From NCBI RefSeq assembly GCF_030269325.1, contig NZ_BSTD01000008.1:1-64000 (forward strand): a stretch of DNA of 64,000 bases, given 5' to 3'. A program made the translations under genes and the position numbers. Below the pieces are notes generated by a model, which saw only the letters and a program-made list of their open reading frames with translations, did no database searches and had not been told where the DNA came from. This DNA is from Amycolatopsis sp. NBRC 101858 (lineage in GTDB: Bacteria; Actinomycetota; Actinomycetes; Mycobacteriales; Pseudonocardiaceae). Positions 57,052-64,000 of this stretch are shown here, one piece after another (the stretch's first letter is position 1; each line of letters starts with the position of its first letter).

Positions 57052-57140
57052 CCTGGCGGTGTCGCTCAGTAAAGGCAGTGGCCACGCCGGTGTCAAGCGC
57101 CGCCCCTTCCGATCTCGAGGCCCGGCGGCTACCATGCAAA

Positions 57141-57162
57141 TAACTGAACGTCCGGTAGGTAA
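57141..57162 (+). promoter_or_regulatory. PaaR-type box at the paaZ promoter
   Basis: The core ACTG-AACGTC-CGGT (57143-57156) has the same ACYG-N6-CGGT form and flanks (TAACTG...GGTAA) as the box near paaI. It lies 21 bp before the paaZ start, where a bound TetR dimer would block transcription. Confidence 0.6.
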
Positions 57163-57183
57163 TTCGGTGGAGGTCGGGACCTG

Positions 57184-59214
57184 ATGGCAGTGCTGCGCAG
57201 CTACGTCTCCGGGGAGTGGCACACGGCGACGGGCGAGGGCGTCCCGCTGCACGACGCCGCCACGGGCGAGGAGGTCGCCCGGATCTCGTCGGCGGGCGTC
57301 GACTTCGCGGGCGCGCTGGAGTACGGCCGCCGGGTCGGTGGCCCGGCGCTGCGCGAGCTGACGTTCCACCAGCGTGCGGCCCTGCTGAAGGCGCTGGCCT
57401 CGCACCTGCGCGAGCATCGCGAGGAGCTGTACGCACTCTCCGCGCGCACCGGCGCGACGCTGGGTGACTCGAAGTTCGACATCGACGGCGGCATCGGCGT
57501 CCTGTTCAGCTACGGCTCGAAGGGCAAGCGCGAGCTGCCGAACGACACCGTCTACGTCGAGGGCGCCGTCGAGCCGCTGAGCAAGGGCGGCACGTTCGTC
57601 GCGCAGCACATCGCGACCCCGCTGCGGGGCGTCGCGGTCCAGATCAACGCGTTCAACTTCCCGGTGTGGGGCCCGCTGGAGAAGTTCGCCCCGGCGTTCC
57701 TGGCCGGGGTCCCGAGCCTGGTCAAGCCGGCCAGCTCCACGGCGTACCTGACCGCGCGGCTGGTCGAGCTGATCATCGGGTCCGGGATCCTGCCGGAGGG
57801 GTCGCTGCAGTTCGTCGCGGGCAGCGTCGGTGACCTGCTCGACCACGTGACCGCGCAGGACCTGGTGTCCTTCACCGGCTCGGCGTCCACCGCCCAGAAG
57901 CTGCGCGCGCACCCGGCGATCGTGCGGAACTCGGTGCGGTTCAACGCCGAGGCCGACTCGCTGAACTGCTCGATCCTCGGCCCGGACGCGGTCCAGGGCA
58001 CCACCGAGTTCGACCTGTTCGTCAAGCAGCTGACCAGCGAGATGACGGTCAAGGCGGGCCAGAAGTGCACCGCCATCCGCCGCGCGTTCGTCTCGGCTTC
58101 GCTGCTCGACGACGTCGCCGCGGCCGCCTCGGCGCGGCTGGCGAAGGTGACGGTCGGCAACCCCACCGCCGAGGGCGTCCGGATGGGTGCGCTGGCGAGC
58201 CTGGAGCAGCGCGAGGAGGTCCGGCGGTCGCTCAAGGCGCTGCTGGACGCCGGCAGCGTCGTGTTCGGCGACCCGGAGCACGTCGAGGTCGTCGACGCCG
58301 ACGCCGAGCGCGGCGCCTTCCTCTCCCCGGTGCTGCTCAAGGCGGACCCGGAGCGCTCGGAGCCGCACGAGGTCGAGGCGTTCGGCCCGGTCTCGACGCT
58401 CATGCCGTACACGTCCACCGAGCAGGTCGTCGAGTTCGCCGCACGCGGCGGCGGCAGCCTCGCCGGGTCCGTGGTCTCGGCCGACAAGGAGTTCGTGCGC
58501 GAGGTCGTGCTCGGCGTGGCGCCGTTCCACGGCCGGCTGCTGGTCCTGGACGCCGACGACGCCAAGGAGTCGACGGGGCACGGCTCGCCGATGCCGCAAC
58601 TCGTCCACGGCGGTCCCGGCCGCGCGGGCGGTGGCGAGGAGATGGGCGGCATCCGCGGCGTCCTGCACCACATGCAGCGCACGGCGGTCCAGGGTTCCCC
58701 GGCGGTGCTCTCCGCCGTCACCGGCCGCTGGGTCACCGGCGCGCCGCGCACCGAGGGCGACGTCCACCCGTTCCGCAAGTCCCTGGCCGAGCTGAAGATC
58801 GGCGACTCCGTCGTCGCCGGGCCGCGGACGGTCAGCCAGGAGGACGTCGACCACTTCGCCGAGTTCACCGGCGACACGTTCTACGCCCACACCGACCCCG
58901 AGGCCGCGGCCGCGAACCCGCTGTTCGGCGGGATCGTCGCGCACGGCTACCTGGTGGTCTCGTTCGCGGCCGGGTTGTTCGTCTCGCCCGAGCCGGGCCC
59001 GGTGCTGGCCAACTACGGCCTCGAGAACCTGCGGTTCCTCACGCCGGTCAAGGTCGGCGACTCGCTGACCGTGACCCTGACCGCCAAGCAGATCACCCCG
59101 CGGATCGACCAGGAGTACGGCGAGGTCCGCTGGGACGCCGACGTCACCAACGCCGACGGCGAGTCCGTCGCGAAGTACGACGTCCTGACCCTCGTGTCGA
59201 AGGAGCAGCCGTGA
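57184..59214 (+). CDS. paaZ: Bifunctional PaaZ: oxepin-CoA hydrolase / 3-oxo-5,6-dehydrosuberyl-CoA semialdehyde dehydrogenase
   Basis: The 676-residue protein starts with a GGTGGAGG site upstream. Residues about 1-510 are an aldehyde dehydrogenase domain (INAFNFPVWGPLEKFAPAFL; SFTGSAST; FNAEADSLN with the general-base Glu; VKAGQKCTAIRR with the nucleophile Cys, about 300). About 525-676 is a MaoC-like hydratase (EFTGDTFYAHTDPEAAAANP, GGIVAHGYL). It opens the oxepin-CoA ring and oxidises the resulting aldehyde. It leads the rightward operon and overlaps paaA by 4 bp. Confidence 0.96.
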   Translation: MAVLRSYVSGEWHTATGEGVPLHDAATGEEVARISSAGVDFAGALEYGRRVGGPALRELTFHQRAALLKALASHLREHREELYALSARTGATLGDSKFDIDGGIGVLFSYGSKGKRELPNDTVYVEGAVEPLSKGGTFVAQHIATPLRGVAVQINAFNFPVWGPLEKFAPAFLAGVPSLVKPASSTAYLTARLVELIIGSGILPEGSLQFVAGSVGDLLDHVTAQDLVSFTGSASTAQKLRAHPAIVRNSVRFNAEADSLNCSILGPDAVQGTTEFDLFVKQLTSEMTVKAGQKCTAIRRAFVSASLLDDVAAAASARLAKVTVGNPTAEGVRMGALASLEQREEVRRSLKALLDAGSVVFGDPEHVEVVDADAERGAFLSPVLLKADPERSEPHEVEAFGPVSTLMPYTSTEQVVEFAARGGGSLAGSVVSADKEFVREVVLGVAPFHGRLLVLDADDAKESTGHGSPMPQLVHGGPGRAGGGEEMGGIRGVLHHMQRTAVQGSPAVLSAVTGRWVTGAPRTEGDVHPFRKSLAELKIGDSVVAGPRTVSQEDVDHFAEFTGDTFYAHTDPEAAAANPLFGGIVAHGYLVVSFAAGLFVSPEPGPVLANYGLENLRFLTPVKVGDSLTVTLTAKQITPRIDQEYGEVRWDADVTNADGESVAKYDVLTLVSKEQP

Positions 59215-60143
59215 CCGCAGTGGCTTCCCTCGAAGACCACTTCGAGGCGACGATCGAGCGCGACCAGCGCATCGAACCGCGCGACTGGGTGCCCGAGGGC
59301 TACCGCAAGACGATGATCCGGCAGATCGCGCAGCACGCGCACTCGGAGATCATCGGCATGCAGCCCGAGGGCAACTGGATCACGCGGGCGCCGTCGTTGC
59401 GGCGCAAGGCGATCCTGCTGGCCAAGGTCCAGGACGAAGCCGGCCACGGCCTCTACCTGTATTCGGCGGCGGCGACGCTGGGCGCCGACCGCGCGGACCT
59501 GACCGACAAGCTGATCACCGGCAAGCAGAAGTACTCGTCGATCTTCAACTACCCGACGCTGACCTTCGCCGACGTCGGCGTGATCGGCTGGCTGGTCGAC
59601 GGCGCGGCGATCTGCAACCAGGTGCCGCTGTGCCGGTCGTCCTACGGGCCGTACGCGCGGGCGATGATCCGGATCTGCAAGGAGGAGTCCTTCCACCAGC
59701 GGCAGGGCTACGAGCTGCTGATGACGATGATGAAGGGCACCCAGCAGCAGCGGGACATGGTCCAGGAGGCCGTCAACCGCTGGTGGTGGCCGTCGCTGAT
59801 GATGTTCGGCCCGCCGGATGTCGACTCGCCGAACACCGCGCAGTCGATGGCGTGGAAGGTCAAGCGCCACACCAATGACGAGCTGCGGCAGCGCTTCGTC
59901 GACATGTCGGTGCCGCAGGCGGAGGCGCTGGGCGTCACGTTCCCGGACCCGGCTCTTCGCTGGAATGCGGAACGCGAGCACTACGACTTCGGCGCGGTGG
60001 ACTGGGACGAGTTCAAGAACGTGTTGAAGGGCAACGGCCCGTGCAACGCTTCGCGGATCGCGCACCGTCGCCGTGCGCACGACGAAGGTGCCTGGGTCCG
60101 CGAAGCCGCCGTGGCGCACGCCGAAAAGAAGGGTTCGCGATGA
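59211..60143 (+). CDS. paaA: Phenylacetyl-CoA 1,2-epoxidase catalytic subunit
   Basis: The GTG at 59211 overlaps the paaZ stop. The 310-residue protein is the diiron subunit: AQHAHSEIIGMQPEGNW, KVQDEAGHGLYLYSA (DEAGH, about 80-84) and CKEESFHQRQGYELL (EESFH, about 160-164) supply the carboxylate and His ligands. With PaaC, B and E it epoxidises the ring of phenylacetyl-CoA using O2 and NADPH. Overlap with paaB is 4 bp. Confidence 0.96.
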   Translation: MTAVASLEDHFEATIERDQRIEPRDWVPEGYRKTMIRQIAQHAHSEIIGMQPEGNWITRAPSLRRKAILLAKVQDEAGHGLYLYSAAATLGADRADLTDKLITGKQKYSSIFNYPTLTFADVGVIGWLVDGAAICNQVPLCRSSYGPYARAMIRICKEESFHQRQGYELLMTMMKGTQQQRDMVQEAVNRWWWPSLMMFGPPDVDSPNTAQSMAWKVKRHTNDELRQRFVDMSVPQAEALGVTFPDPALRWNAEREHYDFGAVDWDEFKNVLKGNGPCNASRIAHRRRAHDEGAWVREAAVAHAEKKGSR

Positions 60144-60424
60144 AGCACGACTGGCCGCTGTACGAGGTGTTCGTCCGGGGCAAGCGCGGGCTGAACCACG
60201 TGCACGTCGGCTCGCTCCACGCGGCCGACGACGAGATGGCGCTGCACCACGCGCGTGACCTCTACACCCGCCGCAACGAAGGCGTGTCGATCTGGGTCGT
60301 GAAGGCGTCGGACATCACGGCGTCGTCGCCGGACGAGAAGGACCCGTTCTTCGCGCCGAGCGGGGACAAGGTCTACCGGCACCCGACGTTCTACGACATC
60401 CCCGAGGAGGTGCCGCACATATGA
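60140..60424 (+). CDS. paaB: Phenylacetyl-CoA epoxidase subunit PaaB
   Basis: The 94-residue protein contains WPLYEVFVRGKRGLNHVHVG (about 5-24), HHARDLYTRRNEGVSIWVVK (about 36-55) and a conserved tail (YRHPTFYDIPEEVPHI). PaaB bridges dimers of the PaaAC complex and is required for assembly. It overlaps paaA and paaC by ATGA on both sides, as expected for a stoichiometric complex. Confidence 0.96.
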   Translation: MKHDWPLYEVFVRGKRGLNHVHVGSLHAADDEMALHHARDLYTRRNEGVSIWVVKASDITASSPDEKDPFFAPSGDKVYRHPTFYDIPEEVPHI

Positions 60425-61278
60425 GTTTCGACAACGTCTACGAGTCGCTGACCGAGGAGAACGACGCCCGCTGGGCGTTCGGCACCGGCTTCGAGGACCC
60501 GCTGTCCGGTGTGGACACCTCGGTGCCGTCCGGGGTGGACGGCGTCCAGCTGGCGGCGTACTGCCTGATGCTGGGCGACGACGCGCTGATCTTCTCCCAC
60601 CGGCTGCAGGAGTGGTGCACCAACGCACCCGAGCTGGAGGACGAGGTCGCGATCGCCAACATCGGCCTCGACCTGCTCGGCCAGGCCCGGCTGCTGCTCG
60701 CGCGCGCCGGCAAGGCCGACGGCTCTTCGCGTTCGGAAGACTCGTTCGCGTTCGGCCGCGTCGAAAACGAGTTCCGCAACGTCCGGCTCGCGGAGCTGGG
60801 CGGCGGGCACTTCGGGCACCTGATCGCGCGGCTGTTCGTGTTCTCGACGTGGCGCCTGGCGCTGCTGCAGCGGCTGGTGACATCGGTGGACCCGGTGCTG
60901 GCGGCCATCGCGGACAAGGGCGTCAAGGAGGTGACCTACCACCGCGACTACGCGGCGCAGTGGCTGGTCCGCCTCGGCGACGGGACGTCGTTGTCCCACG
61001 AGCGCATGCAGGAAGGGCTCGACGCGGTGTGGCCGTACGTCGGCGAGCTGTTCCGCACGCACCCCGCCGAACTGGTGGACGCGGCCACGCTGCGGCCGGA
61101 GTTCGACGCGGTGCTGGACCAGGCTCTGGCGGCGGCGACGTTGTCCGTTCCTGCGGCCGGTGAGCTGGCCGGCGTCTCGGGACGGACGGGCCGCGACGGC
61201 GTCCACACCGAGCAGATGGGGTTCCTGCTGGCGGAGCTGCAGAGCGTGGCCCGGGCGATGCCGGACGCGAAGTGGTGA
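60421..61278 (+). CDS. paaC: Phenylacetyl-CoA epoxidase structural subunit
   Basis: The 285-residue protein has the ferritin-like fold of PaaC: YCLMLGDDALIFSHRLQEWC, ANIGLDLLGQARLLLARAG, KEVTYHRDYAAQWLVRLGDG and SHERMQEGLDAVWPYVGELF. It lacks the catalytic diiron function and holds PaaA in the complex. It ends in a 4-bp overlap with paaD. Confidence 0.95.
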   Translation: MSFDNVYESLTEENDARWAFGTGFEDPLSGVDTSVPSGVDGVQLAAYCLMLGDDALIFSHRLQEWCTNAPELEDEVAIANIGLDLLGQARLLLARAGKADGSSRSEDSFAFGRVENEFRNVRLAELGGGHFGHLIARLFVFSTWRLALLQRLVTSVDPVLAAIADKGVKEVTYHRDYAAQWLVRLGDGTSLSHERMQEGLDAVWPYVGELFRTHPAELVDAATLRPEFDAVLDQALAAATLSVPAAGELAGVSGRTGRDGVHTEQMGFLLAELQSVARAMPDAKW

Positions 61279-61760
61279 CCGCCGAGGCCGTCGCCGCGAC
61301 GGTCACCGACCCCGAGCTGCCGATGCTGACGCTCGCGGACCTGGGCGTGCTGCGTTCGGTGTCCGAAGTGGACGGCCGGGTGGTCGTCGCGATCACGCCG
61401 ACGTACACGGGCTGCCCGGCGATGGACACCATGCGCGACGACCTGGAGCACGCGCTGGTCACGGCGGGCTTCGCCGACGTCGAGATCCGGACGCAGCTGT
61501 CGCCGGCGTGGACGTCGGACTGGATTTCGCCCTCGGGGCGGCAAAAGCTTTCGGACGCCGGGATCGCCCCGCCGGGCGCGGCACCGCGGCGGTCGGGACC
61601 GATCCCGCTGATGCTGTCGGCGCCCGTGTCGGCGGTCCGCTGCCCGTTGTGCGGGTCGGCGGACACGGAGGAGCAGTCCCGCTTCGGCGCGACGGCGTGC
61701 AAGGCGCTGCGGCGCTGCCGCGCGTGTGCCGAGCCGTTCGAACACGTCAAGGAGATCTGA
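61275..61760 (+). CDS. paaD: PaaD, Fe-S/assembly factor of the epoxidase
   Basis: The GTG at 61275 overlaps the paaC stop by 4 bp; a GTG one codon earlier is equally possible. The 161-residue protein has a DUF59/MIP18-like domain (TDPELPMLTLADLGVLRSV; TPTYTGCPAMDTM) and a C-terminal zinc-ribbon-like end (CPLCGSADTEEQSRFGATAC, CRAC). PaaD is needed for Fe-S maturation of the epoxidase system. Confidence 0.94.
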   Translation: MTAEAVAATVTDPELPMLTLADLGVLRSVSEVDGRVVVAITPTYTGCPAMDTMRDDLEHALVTAGFADVEIRTQLSPAWTSDWISPSGRQKLSDAGIAPPGAAPRRSGPIPLMLSAPVSAVRCPLCGSADTEEQSRFGATACKALRRCRACAEPFEHVKEI

Positions 61761-61761
61761 G

Positions 61762-62811
61762 GTGGCGTTCCATCCCCTGAAGGTCGCGGGCGTCACGCGG
61801 TTGACCGACGACGCGGTCGCGGTGACGTTCGACGTGCCTCCCGCCCTGGCTTCGGACTTCGCCTTCAAACCGGGCCAGTCGTTGACGCTGCGGCGTTCGG
61901 TCGAGGGCCGTGACGAGCGCCGGTCGTACTCGATCTGCGCGGCGGCGGGCACGGCGCCCCGGGTCGGCGTCCGGCTGGTCCCGGACGGGTTGTTCTCGTC
62001 CTGGCTGGTGAACGAGGTCCGCGCGGGCGACACGATCGAGGTGGCCACGCCCACGGGGTCGTTCACCCCGGACCTTTCCGAAGGCGGCCACCACGTCCTG
62101 ATCGCGGCGGGGTCGGGGATCACGCCGGTGCTGTCGATCGTGTCGTCGCTGCTGGCGACCCCGGACGCGACGGTGACGGTGCTGTACGGCAACCGCCGCA
62201 CGGACACGGTGATGTTCGCGGACGAGCTGGCGGACCTGAAGGACCGGGCGCCGTCCCGGCTCGAGCTGATCCACGTGCTGTCGCGCGAGCCGCGCGAGGC
62301 GGAGCTGTTCACGGGGCGCTTGGACGTGCCGAAGCTGCGTTCCCTGTTCTCGTCCCTGGTGCCGGTGTCCTCGGTGGACCACTGGTGGCTGTGCGGCCCG
62401 TTCGAGATGGTGACGGGAGCGCAGGAACTGCTGGCGTCCCTGGAGGTCCCGCGTGCGCGGATCCACCAGGAGCTGTTCTACGTCGACACCCCGCCGGCGC
62501 CGGTCGAGCACCTCGACCCGGCGGTGGCGGGGGAGTCGTCGGAGGTCCGCGTCGTCCTGGACGGCCGCTCGTCGTCCATGACGCTGCCCCGCTCGACGTC
62601 GGTCCTGGACGGTGCGCAGAAGTTCCGCCCGGACCTGCCGTTCGCCTGCAAGGGCGGCGTGTGCGGCACCTGCCGGGCACGCGTCACGGACGGCAAGGTG
62701 GACCTGCGGCGCAACTTCGCACTGGAGGAGGCCGAGGTCGAGGCCGGGTTCGTGCTGACGTGCCAGTCCTACCCGGTCTCGGAGACGATCACCGTGGACT
62801 TCGACGCCTGA
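61762..62811 (+). CDS. paaE: Phenylacetyl-CoA epoxidase reductase subunit
   Basis: The GTG at 61762 follows AAGGAG in the end of paaD. The 349-residue reductase has an FAD domain (FKPGQSLTLRRSVEGRDERR, RSYSIC), an NAD(P) domain (LIAAGSGITPVLSIVSSLLA) and a C-terminal 2Fe-2S ferredoxin (CKGGVCGTCRARV ... LTCQSYP, four cysteines, about 293-335). It passes electrons from NADPH to PaaA. It closes the operon, and its stop abuts the converging cyclase gene with no gap. paaF, G, H and J are not in the window. Confidence 0.95.
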   Translation: MAFHPLKVAGVTRLTDDAVAVTFDVPPALASDFAFKPGQSLTLRRSVEGRDERRSYSICAAAGTAPRVGVRLVPDGLFSSWLVNEVRAGDTIEVATPTGSFTPDLSEGGHHVLIAAGSGITPVLSIVSSLLATPDATVTVLYGNRRTDTVMFADELADLKDRAPSRLELIHVLSREPREAELFTGRLDVPKLRSLFSSLVPVSSVDHWWLCGPFEMVTGAQELLASLEVPRARIHQELFYVDTPPAPVEHLDPAVAGESSEVRVVLDGRSSSMTLPRSTSVLDGAQKFRPDLPFACKGGVCGTCRARVTDGKVDLRRNFALEEAEVEAGFVLTCQSYPVSETITVDFDA

Positions 62812-63924
62812 TCAGCGGATGCGCCCTCGCCGGCGACGGCGGGGGCGCGCCTCGGTCTCCTCTTCGGCGGCGGGCTCGGCGGTCGGGTCCGTGAGGCCCA
62901 GCATCTCCGCCGCCAGCGCTTGCGAGCTCGCGAACATCCCCGTCGGCGCCTCGCTCGCCCGCCGCAGCGCGGCCGGGCGGAGGCGGTTGTAGCCCCGGAC
63001 CGTCACCGGCCGGCGCGGCCGCAGCTCGTACGCCTTCTCCTCCGCGAGCTCCGCGGCCAGCTCCCGGTCCACCAGGATCGTGCCCGGGCGAGCCACCGAC
63101 GTCAGGCGGGCCGCCAGGTTGACCACCGATCCGTACACGTCGCCGAAGCGCGCCAAGATCCGGCCCGAAGCCATTCCCGCGCGGACCGCGGGCAGGCTCT
63201 CGTCCGCCGTCGTGCGCTCCGTCAGCGCCAGGGCGATCTCGGCCGCGTCGACCGCCGAGTCCGCCACGAACAGGACCTCGTCGCCGATCATCTTCACCAC
63301 GCGGCCGCGGTGCTCGGCGATCGTCTCCGCCGCGAGCAGCTCGAACGCGTCGAGGACCCGGCTCAGCTCTTCCTCGTCGATCTGGCGCGTCAGGCGCGTG
63401 TAGCCGACCATGTCGACGAACCCGACCACCTCGGTGCGCGCCTCGACGTTGTCACCCGCCGCCGCGAAGGCCCGCCCCGCGTACGCCGCGAGGTGCCGGC
63501 GCCAGACGAAGTTCTGCACCCGCTCGAGCTCCGGCAGCAGCCGGTCGACCAGGCGGGCCACCTGGCGCTCGCTGCGGCCCAGCTCAGGTTGCTCCTTGAT
63601 CAGCTCCCAGAGCATGTCGACCTGCCACTCGGCCAGCCGCGACAGGTGCTGGCCGAGCGCGCGCGTCACCGACACCTCGATGCTCGGGTCGATCAGCCCC
63701 GACTGGACCAGCTGGTCCGCCGTCCGCATGGCCTCGACGTCCGCGTCGGTGAAGACGACCTCGTCGTCGCGCACCGTCGCGAACCCCAGGGCACGCCAAA
63801 GCCGGCGTGACCGCTCCTCGGGCACGCCGGCTTTTTCGGCCACTTCGAGCCGGGTGTACTTCCGCCTGCCGCCGAGCAGGACGCGTTCGAGCCGCTGCTG
63901 GAGCTCTTCGCTCGAATCGGCCAC
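62812..63924 (-). CDS. Class III adenylate/guanylate cyclase with N-terminal regulatory domain
   Basis: The 370-residue protein starts at a GTG. Residues about 1-150 match the regulatory domain of mycobacterial Rv1264/Rv2212-type cyclases (YTRLEVAEKAGVPEERSRRL, LGRSERQVARLVDRLLPELE). The catalytic domain (about 160-320) has the first metal Asp in GFVDMVGYTRLTRQ, the second in VVKMIGDEVLFVAD, and AGMASGRILARFGDVYGSVVNLAARL. A basic tail (RPRRRRRGRIR) ends it. Rv1264 is pH-sensitive through this N-domain. A universal stress protein gene lies 4 bp upstream on the same strand. Confidence 0.92.
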   Translation of the reverse strand: MADSSEELQQRLERVLLGGRRKYTRLEVAEKAGVPEERSRRLWRALGFATVRDDEVVFTDADVEAMRTADQLVQSGLIDPSIEVSVTRALGQHLSRLAEWQVDMLWELIKEQPELGRSERQVARLVDRLLPELERVQNFVWRRHLAAYAGRAFAAAGDNVEARTEVVGFVDMVGYTRLTRQIDEEELSRVLDAFELLAAETIAEHRGRVVKMIGDEVLFVADSAVDAAEIALALTERTTADESLPAVRAGMASGRILARFGDVYGSVVNLAARLTSVARPGTILVDRELAAELAEEKAYELRPRRPVTVRGYNRLRPAALRRASEAPTGMFASSQALAAEMLGLTDPTAEPAAEEETEARPRRRRRGRIR

Positions 63925-63928
63925 GAGC

Positions 63929-64000
63929 TCAGGTCGTGTGGACGATCAGCACGTCCACGCCGGACTTGCGCGCCACCTCCGACGGCACCGAGCCCAGGAT
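63929..64000 (-). CDS. Universal stress protein, C-terminus (partial at right edge)
   Basis: The last 23 codons of a leftward gene read ILGSVPSEVARKSGVDVLIV then HTT and stop. G-S-V-P-x-x-V-A-R-x-x-x-x-D-V-L-I-V is the conserved end of UspA domains, where GS(V/T) contacts ATP phosphates. The gene runs off the window and is 4 bp from the cyclase gene, so both are probably one operon linking nucleotide binding and cAMP signalling. Confidence 0.85.
   Translation of the reverse strand: MLGSVPSEVARKSGVDVLIVHTT

Overview
The window is high-GC DNA with GTG/TTG starts, Tat-exported enzymes, many TetR, ROK and SARP regulators and frequent leaderless promoters. It reads as chromosome of an actinomycete, most likely a Pseudonocardiaceae such as Amycolatopsis. 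That placement is an inference from gene content, protein style and the recurrent intergenic repeat families; no rRNA is present to confirm it. I see no tRNA, rRNA, CRISPR array, insertion sequence or prophage.

Left part (1-8.7 kb). The window opens inside the first codons of a family 2B encapsulin shell gene on the minus strand. A DUF4239 membrane protein and a Pro-rich anchored surface protein follow, then a degenerate ~52-bp tandem repeat. A phytase-like esterase comes next, its ribosome site buried in a 15-bp hairpin. After an orphan sugar-binding lipoprotein there is a probable copper module: DUF6153, DUF305 lipoprotein and a DUF4396 membrane protein, the last behind a consensus CsoR operator.

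SARP block (8.9-16.1 kb). A 977-residue AfsR/SARP regulator lies between two secreted proteins with near-identical C-terminal SH3-like modules. Both promoters carry the same SARP-type box, TGTACG hexamers at 11-bp period placed exactly 8 bp before the -10. This looks like a small self-contained regulon that may include the downstream PhoD phosphatase.

Polysaccharide block (16.4-26.2 kb, with GH88 at 7.4 kb). It contains GH28, GH105, a GH29-like fucosidase with CBM32, an MGH1-like glycosidase, a ROK regulator and an S53 acid protease. Several palindromic operators are visible, including a pair centred 21 bp apart between the divergent GH105 and GH29 genes. Together these suggest breakdown of pectic and fucosylated plant polymers.

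Middle (26.3-45.4 kb). An rpsO (S15) gene outside its usual pnp neighbourhood has an upstream leader ORF. Then come an orphan histidine kinase, an NCS1 permease, an SDR overlapping a QueA-like gene, a sulfonate-type ABC operon, a DEAD-box helicase with a long leader, an acyl-CoA dehydrogenase, five successive genes with leaderless promoters (one a LuxR-HTH/glyoxalase fusion), and Tex.

Right part (45.5-64 kb). A GH18 chitinase sits behind a DasR-like site, followed by a Baeyer-Villiger monooxygenase/GMC oxidoreductase pair, an AlkZ-like winged-helix protein, AraC and TetR regulators and a pentapeptide-repeat membrane protein. The phenylacetate catabolic locus is next: paaI-paaK-tetR leftward and paaZ-paaABCDE rightward, with matching TetR-type boxes at both divergent promoters. 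A class III adenylate cyclase and the C-terminus of a universal stress protein close the window.
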